The position numbers were made by a program, and so were the translations under genes. A stretch of DNA of 8,187 nt from Dehalococcoidia bacterium (GTDB lineage: Bacteria > Chloroflexota > Dehalococcoidia > UBA3495): assembly GCA_028822675.1 (NCBI GenBank), contig JAPKDE010000110.1, positions 1 through 8,187 of the forward strand, in the 5' to 3' direction. Shown piece after piece: positions 1-6,160 of this stretch (its first letter is position 1; every line of letters starts with the position of its first letter). Under the pieces are notes generated by a model. It was not told the DNA's origin, ran no database searches, and saw nothing but the letters and a program-made list of their open reading frames with translations.

Positions 1-623
1 TCTCCATCCTTGGCAGCACCGGAGTGGTGCAGCCGTACTCCACCGCCGCCTGGCGGGCCAGCGTAAACCTGGCAGTGGACGTTGCTGCTACCAATAAGCT
101 AGACCACATGGTTCTGGCCACCGGCTTAGCCAGCGAAGAATTCACCAAGAACCACCTGGACCTGCCAGACATGGCCTACGTGGGCATTGGGATATTTAGC
201 GGCGCAGCCCTCAAACGCTGCGTTGCCCGCGGGTTCAAACGCGCCACCCACGTTGGTATGGTGGGCAAGTTCTCCAAAATGGCGATGGGGTATTTTGTAA
301 CCCACGTGGCCGGCAATAAAGTAGACACCACGTTCCTGGCCGAGCTGGCTGGGAAGTGCGGCGCCTCCGAGGAATTGCAAAAAGAGATGGCGGCTACCAC
401 GTCTGGCCGCCACTTTGGTGAGATTGCCCTAGCCAACGACCAACTTAAACTGTTCACTCTTATGAGTCAGATGGTTTGCGACGAGAGCCACAAGCTGTTG
501 GGCGACGACGCCGACAAGCTGATCGTAGACGCCATGTGCTTCGATTTCGATGGCACTCTGCTGGGTTATGCATCTACATCTCCGGATGGCATACCCATGG
601 TCTCTCGTTCCGGAGCGGCTTAA
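1..623 (+). CDS. cbiD: CbiD, cobalt-precorrin-5B C1-methyltransferase (C-terminal part, 5' end outside window)
   Basis: CbiD uses S-adenosylmethionine to methylate C1 of the corrinoid ring in the anaerobic (early cobalt insertion) cobalamin pathway, in the cytoplasm. The reading frame is open from base 3, so the GTG at 24 is internal and the true start lies upstream. The first visible residues read SILGSTGVVQPYSTAAW, the typical CbiD glycine-rich motif with its P-Y/M-S block. Further on are GMVGKFSKMAMGYFVTH (family form GKxxKxAxGxxxTH) and a C-terminal VDAMCFDFDGTLLG resembling the usual CbiD tail strand. About 206 residues are visible, compared with roughly 350-380 for the full family. The stop at 621-623 is one base before the proposed cbiT start, so the two are probably translationally coupled. 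Assignment is firm; only completeness is unknown. Confidence 0.93.
   Translation, partial: SILGSTGVVQPYSTAAWRASVNLAVDVAATNKLDHMVLATGLASEEFTKNHLDLPDMAYVGIGIFSGAALKRCVARGFKRATHVGMVGKFSKMAMGYFVTHVAGNKVDTTFLAELAGKCGASEELQKEMAATTSGRHFGEIALANDQLKLFTLMSQMVCDESHKLLGDDADKLIVDAMCFDFDGTLLGYASTSPDGIPMVSRSGAA
612..615 (+). promoter_or_regulatory. Shine-Dalgarno GGAG that favours a TTG start for cbiT
   Basis: GGAG lies 9 nt before TTG at 625. The two in-frame ATGs upstream that are nearest to the conserved domain (568 and 586) lie inside cbiD and have no evident Shine-Dalgarno sequence. The TTG start gives a protein that begins just before the conserved GLPDNAF block, as CbiT proteins usually do. The start is inferred, not proven. 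Confidence 0.55.
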
Positions 624-624
624 G

Positions 625-1236
625 TTGGTCAAGGATGTACCAAGATTAGACCGAGCACTGGGCTTGCCAGATAATGCCTTTGAGCAGCGTCGGCCCGACA
701 AGGGGCAGATAACCAAGCGAGAAGTCAGGGCGGTCAGCCTCTATTCCTTAGGCCTCCGACACGACAGCGTTGTTTGGGATATTGGTGCTGGAACCGGATC
801 GGTTTCAGTGGAAGCCGCGTTAATCGCCGACCGGGGTCAGGTCTACGCCATAGAACGCGACACCGATTCCCTACCGCTACTTGAAGTGAACATTGCGAAT
901 CTGGGTTCCCACAACATACAGATCATAAGTGGGGAAGCCCCCACCGCCCTGGAACCCCTGCCCAACCCAGACTCGGTATTTGTTGGCGGCAGCGGAGGCA
1001 ACCTCTCAGAGATTTTGGAATACGCCAATTCTCGGCTGAACCCCAATGGGACCATCGTTGTAAACCTGGCGGTTCTGGAACGCACATCAGAAACCTACCA
1101 TCTATTGAAAAAGCTGGGCCTCACGGCTGAGATAACCCAGGTAGCATCTTCCAGAGGCAAAGAAATGCCTGACGGCGCAGTCCGATTGGAGGCGCTAAAC
1201 CCAGTGTTCATCGTCTCCGGACGACGCAGTAACTAG
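625..1236 (+). CDS. cbiT: CbiT, cobalt-precorrin-6B/7 C15-methyltransferase (decarboxylating)
   Basis: CbiT methylates C15 of the corrin ring and removes the acetate-chain carboxylate at C12, using SAM, in the cytoplasm. With the TTG start the protein is 203 aa, near the usual 190-200 aa of free-standing CbiT. Visible features: GLPDNAF (13-19); ITKREVRA (29-36); the Rossmann SAM-binding motif DIGAGTGSVSVEAA (52-65); an acidic strand end AIERD (75-79); VFVGGSGGNL (118-127), a CbiT signature; and a C-terminal LNPVFIVSG strand. Longer in-frame starts at 550, 568 and 586 would overlap cbiD and add a non-conserved, Trp/His-rich leader. In many bacteria CbiT is fused to or follows CbiE; here it follows cbiD directly with a 1-nt gap and no CbiE domain. 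The next gene begins 4 nt after its stop. Confidence 0.92.
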   Translation: MVKDVPRLDRALGLPDNAFEQRRPDKGQITKREVRAVSLYSLGLRHDSVVWDIGAGTGSVSVEAALIADRGQVYAIERDTDSLPLLEVNIANLGSHNIQIISGEAPTALEPLPNPDSVFVGGSGGNLSEILEYANSRLNPNGTIVVNLAVLERTSETYHLLKKLGLTAEITQVASSRGKEMPDGAVRLEALNPVFIVSGRRSN

Positions 1237-1240
1237 AGAT

Positions 1241-1975
1241 ATGACTCAAGAACCCAATAAATTTGGCTGCCTATACGGCATTGGCGTTGGACCCGGCGAC
1301 CCGGAGTTAATAACCCTAAAAGCCCTCAAGGCCCTACAAAGGGTGCCCGTAATCTGTGTGCCCCAAGCCTCAAACCGGCGGGACAGTTACGCGCTGACAA
1401 TCGTCAAAGATTACGTAAAGCCAGAGCAAGAGATACTAAGGGCGCCGTTCCCCACCGACGATGCAGACGGCGCGGCCCAGACCTGGATCGAAGCCTCAAA
1501 ATTGGTGGTTGAACGGCTGGTGAAAGGACAAGATGTGGCCTTCCTGACTGAGGGCGATCCCATGCTGTTCAGCACCTTCTCCTACGTCCTGACCGGCGTT
1601 CAAGAATTGTGCCCAGAGGCCTCCGTGGAAATCATTCCTGGTATATCATCTGTGATGGCCGCTGCGGCGAGCGCCGGCGTTCCGTTGGTAACTCACGGGC
1701 AAAAGCTGGCCATCCTGCCAGCAGCTTACGGACTGGAAGACCTGTCCGAGGCCACATCTAATTTCGACACTGTTGTGTTGATGAAAGTTAGCCCAATCAT
1801 CGTAAAAGCCCTGGCAGACCTGGAAGGCTTGGGGCTAACAAAACAGAGCACCTACGTCAAGCGGGTCACCACCGACCGCGAGAAAGTGATACGAGATATC
1901 ACCGAGATAAAAGATGAGGACATGGACTACTTCTCCCTCCTCATCGTCAAGAGCAATTCCCAGTCAAAGACCTAG
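1241..1975 (+). CDS. cbiL: CbiL/CobI, cobalt-factor II (precorrin-2) C20-methyltransferase
   Basis: A tetrapyrrole (SUMT-fold) methyltransferase that adds the C20 methyl group early in corrin synthesis. It has 244 aa, within the normal CbiL range. Motifs: GIGVGPGDPELITLKA (13-28), the SUMT-fold N-terminal loop; the cobalt-factor II-type stretch VPVICVP (35-41); LTEGDPMLFSTF (102-113), the characteristic CbiL form of the GDP loop; and IIPGISSVMAAAA (131-143), the SAM-pocket motif. The F-S-T/Y pattern after GDP and the Val-Pro context favour C20 over the C11 and C17 enzymes encoded nearby. The ATG at 1241 is 4 nt after the cbiT stop, with only a weak AGAGA upstream, which suggests coupling with cbiT. 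CobI (aerobic) and CbiL (anaerobic) are the same family; the neighbouring cbiD/cbiG genes support the cobalt-containing substrate. Confidence 0.93.
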   Translation: MTQEPNKFGCLYGIGVGPGDPELITLKALKALQRVPVICVPQASNRRDSYALTIVKDYVKPEQEILRAPFPTDDADGAAQTWIEASKLVVERLVKGQDVAFLTEGDPMLFSTFSYVLTGVQELCPEASVEIIPGISSVMAAAASAGVPLVTHGQKLAILPAAYGLEDLSEATSNFDTVVLMKVSPIIVKALADLEGLGLTKQSTYVKRVTTDREKVIRDITEIKDEDMDYFSLLIVKSNSQSKT

Positions 1976-2000
1976 ATAAGACTCCCGAGAAAAAAACTCT

Positions 2001-2006
2001 AAGGAA
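2001..2006 (+). promoter_or_regulatory. Shine-Dalgarno AAGGAA of cbiF
   Basis: AAGGAA lies 8 nt before ATG 2015. The same hexamer precedes cbiH at 3961-3966 with 9 nt spacing. These two genes, which have real intergenic gaps, thus carry a matching ribosome-binding site. Confidence 0.7.
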
Positions 2007-2014
2007 CGCGAAGC

Positions 2015-2815
2015 ATGATTGAAACAAAGGGCAAGGTTTATATAGTTGGCGGCGGACCCGGAGACCCGGAACTGCTGACCCTGAAGGCAAAGCGAATAAT
2101 CGAGTCGGCCGACGTTGTAATCTTCGCCGACTCCTTGGTGCCTCCTCAAATCGTGGAGTTTGCCAAGGAAGGGGCCGAGGTCATTGGCAGCAGCGAATTG
2201 AACCTGGACCAAATCATGGAACTTGAACTGAACGCCGTCAAAGAGGGCAAGGTAGTGGCCCGCATTCAGAGTGGTGACCCGTCCATCTACGGCGCCATTC
2301 TGGAGCAAATGCGAATCCTTGATGACGCCGGTGTGGAGTTTGAGATCATCCCCGGCGTGAGCGCAGCATTCGCCGCCGCCGCAGTACTCAAATCCGAGTT
2401 TACAGTGCCGGAGAAATCCCAGACCGTAATCTTTACCCGCATGGAAGGCCGTGTGGCCATGCCGGAAGGCGAACAACTGAAAGACCTGGCCGCCCACGGT
2501 TGCACCATGGTCATATTCTTGAGCATCACTCGCATGACCAAGGTCGTCCGCGAGCTCACATCCTCCGGGTACACAGAAGACACGCCCGTGGCCGTGGTCT
2601 ACCGCGTCGGCTGGTCCGATGAACTGGTAATCCGGGGCACGCTGAAAGACATTGCCGCCAAGGTTCGGGCCGCCAAGATTACCCTCCAGGCCTTGATTGT
2701 CGTGGGGGATGCTGTGGACCCCGGCTTGGACAAAGGCGGAGCCGTTTCGCACCTTTATTCCGCCGATTACACCCACCGTTACCGGAAGGCGGCCAGTGGC
2801 AACGGAAAAAGCTAG
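2015..2815 (+). CDS. cbiF: CbiF/CobM, cobalt-precorrin-4 C11-methyltransferase
   Basis: A SUMT-fold methyltransferase that places the C11 methyl group on cobalt-precorrin-4, just before lactone opening by CbiG, the next gene. It has 266 aa, a normal length. Motifs: VYIVGGGPGDPELLT (8-22); the FADSLV loop (37-42), matching the CbiF-type DSLV/GSLV stretch; QSGDPSIYGAILEQM (85-99), a strong CbiF signature; and IIPGVSAAFAAAA (111-123). Near the C-terminus SHLYSADYTHRYRK matches the CobM/CbiF tail (LYs..f.HrfR). The start is ATG with AAGGAA 8 nt upstream. The 3' end overlaps the proposed cbiG start by 20 nt. The identity is secure within the SUMT superfamily because the tail motif is specific to C11 enzymes. 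Confidence 0.95.
   Translation: MIETKGKVYIVGGGPGDPELLTLKAKRIIESADVVIFADSLVPPQIVEFAKEGAEVIGSSELNLDQIMELELNAVKEGKVVARIQSGDPSIYGAILEQMRILDDAGVEFEIIPGVSAAFAAAAVLKSEFTVPEKSQTVIFTRMEGRVAMPEGEQLKDLAAHGCTMVIFLSITRMTKVVRELTSSGYTEDTPVAVVYRVGWSDELVIRGTLKDIAAKVRAAKITLQALIVVGDAVDPGLDKGGAVSHLYSADYTHRYRKAASGNGKS
2784..2789 (+). promoter_or_regulatory. Shine-Dalgarno GGAAGG inside cbiF, deciding the cbiG GTG start
   Basis: GGAAGG is 6 nt before GTG 2796 and lies inside the last codons of cbiF. It marks a start that gives CbiG a normal N-terminus (VATEKAS... then the first strand TAIIALTRNG). A longer in-frame opening at TTG 2697 would overlap cbiF by about 120 nt and add non-conserved sequence. Confidence 0.65.
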
Positions 2816-3932
2816 CACCACCGACCGGACGGCCATCATTGCGCTAACCCGCAATGGGGCCAGGATGGCGAGGGCGCTGGCTGGTTCCATCAACGGCGAA
2901 TTCACGCTGCTCTTGGACCGCCGTTTTCATGAAGAAGGCGACGCTGCTGAGGTCTTTGACCTGCCGCTACGACCGATTGTAGAACGGGCATTTGCCGAGT
3001 ATTCCCATCTGATTCTTTTCATTTCTGCCGGGGCTTCCATCCGGTTGCTGGCGCCACTGTTAAAAAGCAAACAGGTAGACCCGGCGGTGGTCTGTGTTGA
3101 CGACGCCGGGAGCTTCTGTGTGAGTCTGATTTCCGGCCACGTGGGCGGGGCCGATAAGTTGGCTCAAGACGTAGCACGACACATCGGCGCAACTGCCGTA
3201 GTAACATCGGCCTCCCATGCGTCTGGAACCCTGGCAGTTGACCTGTTGGGAAGAGAGTTTGGCTGGCAGATCAAAGCTGATTCCAACTCGGTCACCCGGG
3301 CCAGCGCCGCGGTGATCAATGGCCAGCCCATCGGAGTTTGGCAGTCGGCCGGGGAGCCAGACTGGTGGCCCAATGAAACTCCGCTACCAGAGAACATCAC
3401 GGTGTACCCAGCTTTGGATGATTTGGCAGCTTCAGCATGCGCTGCGACCCTAATCATAACCGACACGACGGACAACACTGGGCCGTTGGACACCCTGTTG
3501 GCTGACAAGATAATCGTGGTCTACCGGCCCAAAAGCTTGGTGATTGGAATGGGTTGTCGCCGAGGAGTCCCCGTAGGTGAACTGGAATTCCTGCTAACTA
3601 GCACGTTTGAAAAAAATGGTCTGGCCATTGAATGTCTAGCTGAAATATCATCCGCCGAGATCAAGCGAGGCGAACCCGGTCTGGAACAACTAGCCGAGCG
3701 GCACGGTGTACCATTGACCTTCTACCAGGGTGACGAGTTAAACGAAGTGTTCGAGTCCAATCCCGGTGCGATAACCTCCAAGTCGGAGCGAGCCCGTGGC
3801 CTGGTCGGCGTTTGGGGCGTGGCTGAACCGTCTGCGCTTTTAACCTCTGGAGCCAGCGAGCTAGTGGTAACGAGAAGAAATACCCCCAGAGCAACCATCG
3901 CTGTCGCCCGGATTAATCACAGCAAAAAATAA
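2796..3932 (+). CDS. cbiG: CbiG, cobalt-precorrin-5A hydrolase
   Basis: CbiG opens the delta-lactone of cobalt-precorrin-5A and releases the two-carbon fragment (acetaldehyde), completing ring contraction; it is specific to the anaerobic pathway. The protein is 378 aa from GTG 2796, close to the family length. The N-terminal half contains LILFISAGASIRLLAPLL (72-89), DPAVVCVDDAG (95-105) and SLISGHVGGADKLA (110-123), the conserved CbiG block (usually DPAVVVVDExG ... SLLSGHxGGAN). The central linker region is variable. The C-terminal CbiG domain begins near residue 248 with VIGMGCRRGVP and contains EISSAEIKRGEPGL, matching the IAS.D.K..E.GL motif. The start overlaps cbiF by 20 nt, and 43 nt separate the stop from cbiH. 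The C-terminal domain is not fused to CbiH here, as it is in some lineages. Confidence 0.93.
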   Translation: MATEKASTTDRTAIIALTRNGARMARALAGSINGEFTLLLDRRFHEEGDAAEVFDLPLRPIVERAFAEYSHLILFISAGASIRLLAPLLKSKQVDPAVVCVDDAGSFCVSLISGHVGGADKLAQDVARHIGATAVVTSASHASGTLAVDLLGREFGWQIKADSNSVTRASAAVINGQPIGVWQSAGEPDWWPNETPLPENITVYPALDDLAASACAATLIITDTTDNTGPLDTLLADKIIVVYRPKSLVIGMGCRRGVPVGELEFLLTSTFEKNGLAIECLAEISSAEIKRGEPGLEQLAERHGVPLTFYQGDELNEVFESNPGAITSKSERARGLVGVWGVAEPSALLTSGASELVVTRRNTPRATIAVARINHSKK

Positions 3933-3975
3933 TCGCAAGCTGCACGAAAATACTTCCACCAAGGAACACAAGTAA

Positions 3976-4770
3976 ATGACCACCGCATCGACCACCAACT
4001 CATCTGGCAACGGCAAGATTCATCTGGTAGGCATTGGCCCCGGGGATCCCCAATACTTAGCTCCAGCCGCGTCCCAGGCAATGGCTGAGAGTGATGTCAT
4101 TGTTGGCTTCCGGGCCTACATTGACCAGATTCAGGACTTGATCACCGGCAAGGAGGTGGTCTCCATGGAACTTGGCCAGGAGTTGGAGCGGGCTGCCGCA
4201 GCGGTAGATTCTGCTTACTCTGGCAAGGTCGTTGCGGTGGTGTCTTCCGGAGACGCCGGCATCTACGGCATGTCCGGCCCGGTGTTCCGAGTGCTCACAG
4301 ACCGTGATTGGGACGGCCAAACCCCGGAGGTGGTCACTGTGCCTGGTGTATCTGCAATGCAGGCAGCAGCGGCGGTTCTGGGTTCTCCGCTGATGCAGGA
4401 CTTCTGCGCCATCAGTCTGAGCGACCTACTCACACCTTGGGAGAAGATTCGTAGCCGACTCGAAGCCGCCGGGCAGGGAGACTTTGTTGTTGCCCTCTAC
4501 AACCCACGCAGCAAGCGCAGACAGAGCCAGCTACTTGAAGCCAGAGAGGTTCTTCTCAAACACCGGCCCAGAGACACTCCCGTTGGTCTTGTTGGTGACG
4601 CCTTCAGGCCCGGTCAGCGTGTGAAGCTAACCACCCTAGAAGACCTTGAGAAGGATGCCGATTTCGTAGACATGGTAACCATCGTGGTAATCGGAAATTC
4701 CACCACTTATATTCACAGCGGCCGGGTGATTACCCCTCGCGGATACGAAGAAAAAACCCGGTCGGCCTAA
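3976..4770 (+). CDS. cbiH: CbiH/CobJ, cobalt-factor III (precorrin-3B) C17-methyltransferase, ring contraction
   Basis: A SUMT-fold enzyme that methylates C17 and drives ring contraction of cobalt-factor III to cobalt-precorrin-4, the substrate of CbiF. It has 264 aa, the normal single-domain length. Motifs: HLVGIGPGDPQYLAPAA (16-32), the C17-specific variant in which P-x-Y/x-L-A-P follows GDP; SSGDAGIYGMSGPVF (90-104), the diagnostic CbiH/CobJ GDAGIYGMA-type loop; VPGVSAMQAAAA; DFCAISLSDLLTPWE (about 142-156); and YNPRSKRR (175-182), all hallmarks of this family. The N-terminal dozen residues are Ser/Thr/Asn-rich and probably a disordered tail. AAGGAA (3961-3966) lies 9 nt upstream of the ATG. 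This is the last gene of the operon; beyond it gene order breaks down into relics, and no strong terminator is obvious. Confidence 0.95.
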   Translation: MTTASTTNSSGNGKIHLVGIGPGDPQYLAPAASQAMAESDVIVGFRAYIDQIQDLITGKEVVSMELGQELERAAAAVDSAYSGKVVAVVSSGDAGIYGMSGPVFRVLTDRDWDGQTPEVVTVPGVSAMQAAAAVLGSPLMQDFCAISLSDLLTPWEKIRSRLEAAGQGDFVVALYNPRSKRRQSQLLEAREVLLKHRPRDTPVGLVGDAFRPGQRVKLTTLEDLEKDADFVDMVTIVVIGNSTTYIHSGRVITPRGYEEKTRSA

Positions 4771-5010
4771 TCCCAATTGCCACGTAAAACTCTGCAATAC
4801 CCAGGATTCCTTAGTATTCACGCCTAGCAATTCTGATTCCCTTGCGATACTCATGCAGAATTAATCAGCTTAACTAATATCACGCAGGTAATCTGAGGGT
4901 AGATTAGTATGGTGCTTACCGCTACTTAAAGTACTAAATCACTATCGGTTAGCCGTGATTAGGGTCGCAGATTAACTTAAGTCTACTGAACGGATCGTAT
5001 CGACCGACCT
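4771..5010. other. Non-coding stretch after the cobalamin operon
   Basis: I see no convincing gene in either strand, and base composition is noticeably more AT-rich than in the operon. A small inverted repeat TAATCT-gagggt-AGATTA (4889-4906) and scattered AT-rich half palindromes such as acttaaagtact (4924-4935) and cttaag (near 4977) are present. None has the GC stem plus T-run of an intrinsic terminator. It could contain a decayed gene or the promoter for the relic downstream, but nothing supports a specific call. Confidence 0.5.
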
Positions 5011-5025
5011 GGGAGATATCACGCT

Positions 5026-5157
5026 TTGCGTGGCAACAGAATTTTGGTCGTCGACGACGAACTGAACAATGTCTGGTCTCTGGCCTTCGTATTCAACAAA
5101 TAAGGCTACGACGTTTCAATTGTGTAGGCGTTCAGCGGTAACGGGACGCTTATAAGG
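5026..5157 (+). pseudogene. Relic of a response-regulator receiver domain (two in-frame stops)
   Basis: Reading the + strand in the frame of base 5026 gives LRGNRILVVDDELNNVWSL, then AFVFNK, TAA (5101-5103), GYDVSIV, TAG (5125-5127) and AFSGNGTLI. ILVVDDE is the classic first strand and acidic pocket of CheY-like receiver domains. The order L..VF..xGYDV....SGNxxL at the right spacing matches helix 1, strand 2 and helix 2 of that fold. Both stops can arise by one base change (GAA to TAA, CAG or GAG to TAG). GGGAGA at 5011-5016 lies 9 nt before TTG 5026 and may be the old ribosome site. Similarity fades after about 5157, before the phosphoacceptor-Asp strand would be expected, so the rest is deleted or unrecognisable. 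Receiver identity is fairly sure; output domain and function are unknown. Confidence 0.7.
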
Positions 5158-5370
5158 GGAGAGAAACATGAGGGTGGTAATGGGTTCAAATTCTCCCTGG
5201 GACACCACCCGAAGCGATTCAACTGCATTATGAAATTATGCTGCGCTAGATAACTGATTAATCCAATCATCGGGCGCCAGAACGACGATTCCTGAGGCCA
5301 AAACATATGTAGTTGGCACTTGCTCAACCCAGGTTGAACGAAGGGTATAAATCAATGCGGTTCCAATTAA
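5158..5370. other. Gene-free stretch between receiver relic and hypothetical ORF
   Basis: All frames are interrupted by stops. The short reading frames seen here do not resemble any protein I recognise. It may include the eroded remainder of the response-regulator gene, but the expected LxDxxMP-type strand 3 motif is not visible in any frame. Confidence 0.4.
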
Positions 5371-5766
5371 CTATTTCTCAATCGCAGGCTCATCTTGTGT
5401 TTCTGGGACGAACGTTACCACTGGTTCAGACCCGTTGGTCTTGTCCAGTTTGACCGAAATCGGCTGCATTATTATTCGTAATCTTTTTTCCCGGTTCTCT
5501 GGAGACAATTCACTTGAACCCCTGCGCTTCCTCTTGGGTTGGTTCCCGTTCAGTCGTTCTGGCTCCTTTGGTCCAAGGGCTCTATTATCCGCATTAGAGA
5601 GTGATTCCTCTGATGCCGAGGCCACGGGCTTAACTGCATCCAAGCCCGTACTATCGATTTCGGGGTTGTGGGGCTTAGGAGCAGTATCACCTTGGTTGAT
5701 GGAATTTTCCGATAGGATTTCTTCATTGAGCGGCTGACGATTTGAAGACCAGGCAGTCGTAATCAC
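5371..5766 (-). CDS. Hypothetical polar, probably disordered protein (131 aa)
   Basis: I do not recognise this gene. The frame runs from GTG 5766, immediately preceded by an in-frame TAG, to a TAG at 5371. AAGGG lies 5 nt before the GTG, a weak ribosome site. The product is rich in Asn, Glu, Pro, Ser and Lys, with a basic patch (QPKRKRRGSS), then SPENREKRLRIIMQ, and an acidic end (PETQDEPAIEK). There is no hydrophobic segment, so it is neither membrane-bound nor secreted by sight. It reads like a linker or tail. Directly upstream in the same frame, past the TAG, the sequence encodes another Arg/Lys-rich run (RRRKGKRRRRSGNNS). The ORF could therefore be the 3' end of a longer broken gene. It sits in a decayed region, so it may not be expressed. 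It may also be a chance open frame. Confidence 0.35.
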   Translation of the reverse strand: MITTAWSSNRQPLNEEILSENSINQGDTAPKPHNPEIDSTGLDAVKPVASASEESLSNADNRALGPKEPERLNGNQPKRKRRGSSELSPENREKRLRIIMQPISVKLDKTNGSEPVVTFVPETQDEPAIEK

Positions 5767-5785
5767 CTACACCCTTTTCCATAAG

Positions 5786-5845
5786 GGGGAAGAGGAGACC
5801 GAATCTTCCTTGGAGTTATTTCCGCTTCTCCGTCTTCTCTTCCCC
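5786..5845. repeat. Imperfect inverted repeat, 14-bp purine/pyrimidine arms
   Basis: GGGGAAGAGGAGAC (5786-5799) and GTCTTCTCTTCCCC (5832-5845) are complementary at 13 of 14 positions, separated by 32 bases. It lies at the downstream edge of the IS110 relic and immediately upstream of the 131-aa frame. It could fold as a hairpin in either transcript. No T-run follows, so a terminator is unlikely. Confidence 0.55.
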
Positions 5846-6160
5846 TTCCGACGGCGGGTCGACCGCTCCTTCCACGGAAGGATTGACCCCGACGATGGCA
5901 TAGCCTAGGCAGGTGAGGAACTGAGCGACACTGGCGCCGTAAGAGCCCGTGCCCTCAATCCCGAAGGCGCGAATCTCCCCCAGACTGAGTGACCATCGTT
6001 GTAGCTCATCATCTCCCTGACTGTTGGGCCACCACGCGATGCTCGCTCAGCCGAGGCTATGCTCATCAATGGCCACAGCCACATGCTGGTTTTGGTGGGT
6101 GTCAACCCCGATGATTACTCGAACAACGTGGCTACCTTGGCGAGCCATCAATGCTGTCAT
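5839..6160 (-). pseudogene. IS110-family transposase, broken N-terminal fragment
   Basis: IS110 transposases are DEDD (RuvC-like) recombinases guided by a bridge RNA. From ATG 6160, preceded by GAGGAGGT four bases upstream (complement of 6165-6172), the frame reads MTALMARQ... then VIIGVDTHQNQHVAVAIDEH, the family's first catalytic-Asp strand. It stops at TGA (6047-6049). About 30 bases then read better in another frame (LSEHRVVAQQSG). The original frame resumes with DELQRWSLSLGEIRAFGIEG, TGSYGASVAQFL and GYAIVGVN, holding the second acidic residue in GIEGTGSYG. After a short palindrome (5867-5882) the frame changes again to ERSTRRRKGK. The SDxxDA block normally following RGK is absent, as is the whole Ser-containing Tnp_20 domain. 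A full protein is usually 330-420 aa, so this is non-functional. Confidence 0.85.
5867..5882. repeat. Perfect 7-bp palindrome with 2-nt spacer inside the transposase relic
   Basis: TCCTTCC-AC-GGAAGGA lies exactly where the IS110 reading frame changes, between GYAIVGVN and ERSTRRRKGK. Intact family members have only a few residues (for example NRPDRS) at this joint, so the palindrome looks like extra DNA or a slippage/templated mutation. Its nature is inferred. Confidence 0.5.

Noticed and set aside
550..624. ATG starts for cbiT inside cbiD
   Set aside because: They add a non-conserved leader and lack a Shine-Dalgarno sequence; TTG 625 fits family length and has GGAG at proper spacing.
2697..2795. 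Longer N-terminus for cbiG starting at TTG 2697
   Set aside because: It would overlap cbiF by about 120 nt, has no ribosome site, and encodes Trp/Pro-rich sequence unlike CbiG; GTG 2796 has a good site.
1964..2905. Long minus-strand open frame opposite cbiF (313 codons)
   Set aside because: It lies entirely antisense to cbiF and the start of cbiG, both with strong family motifs; its product has no recognisable motif and is His/Gly-rich as expected of an antisense shadow.
4771..5025. Cobalamin riboswitch or operon terminator
   Set aside because: No B12-box-like conserved core is visible, and riboswitches would be expected upstream of the operon, outside the window. No GC-rich hairpin with a T-run was found after cbiH.
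5435..5737. Plus-strand 100-codon frame opposite the 131-aa ORF
   Set aside because: No recognisable motif and no clear ribosome site; the minus-strand frame is longer, though neither is certain.
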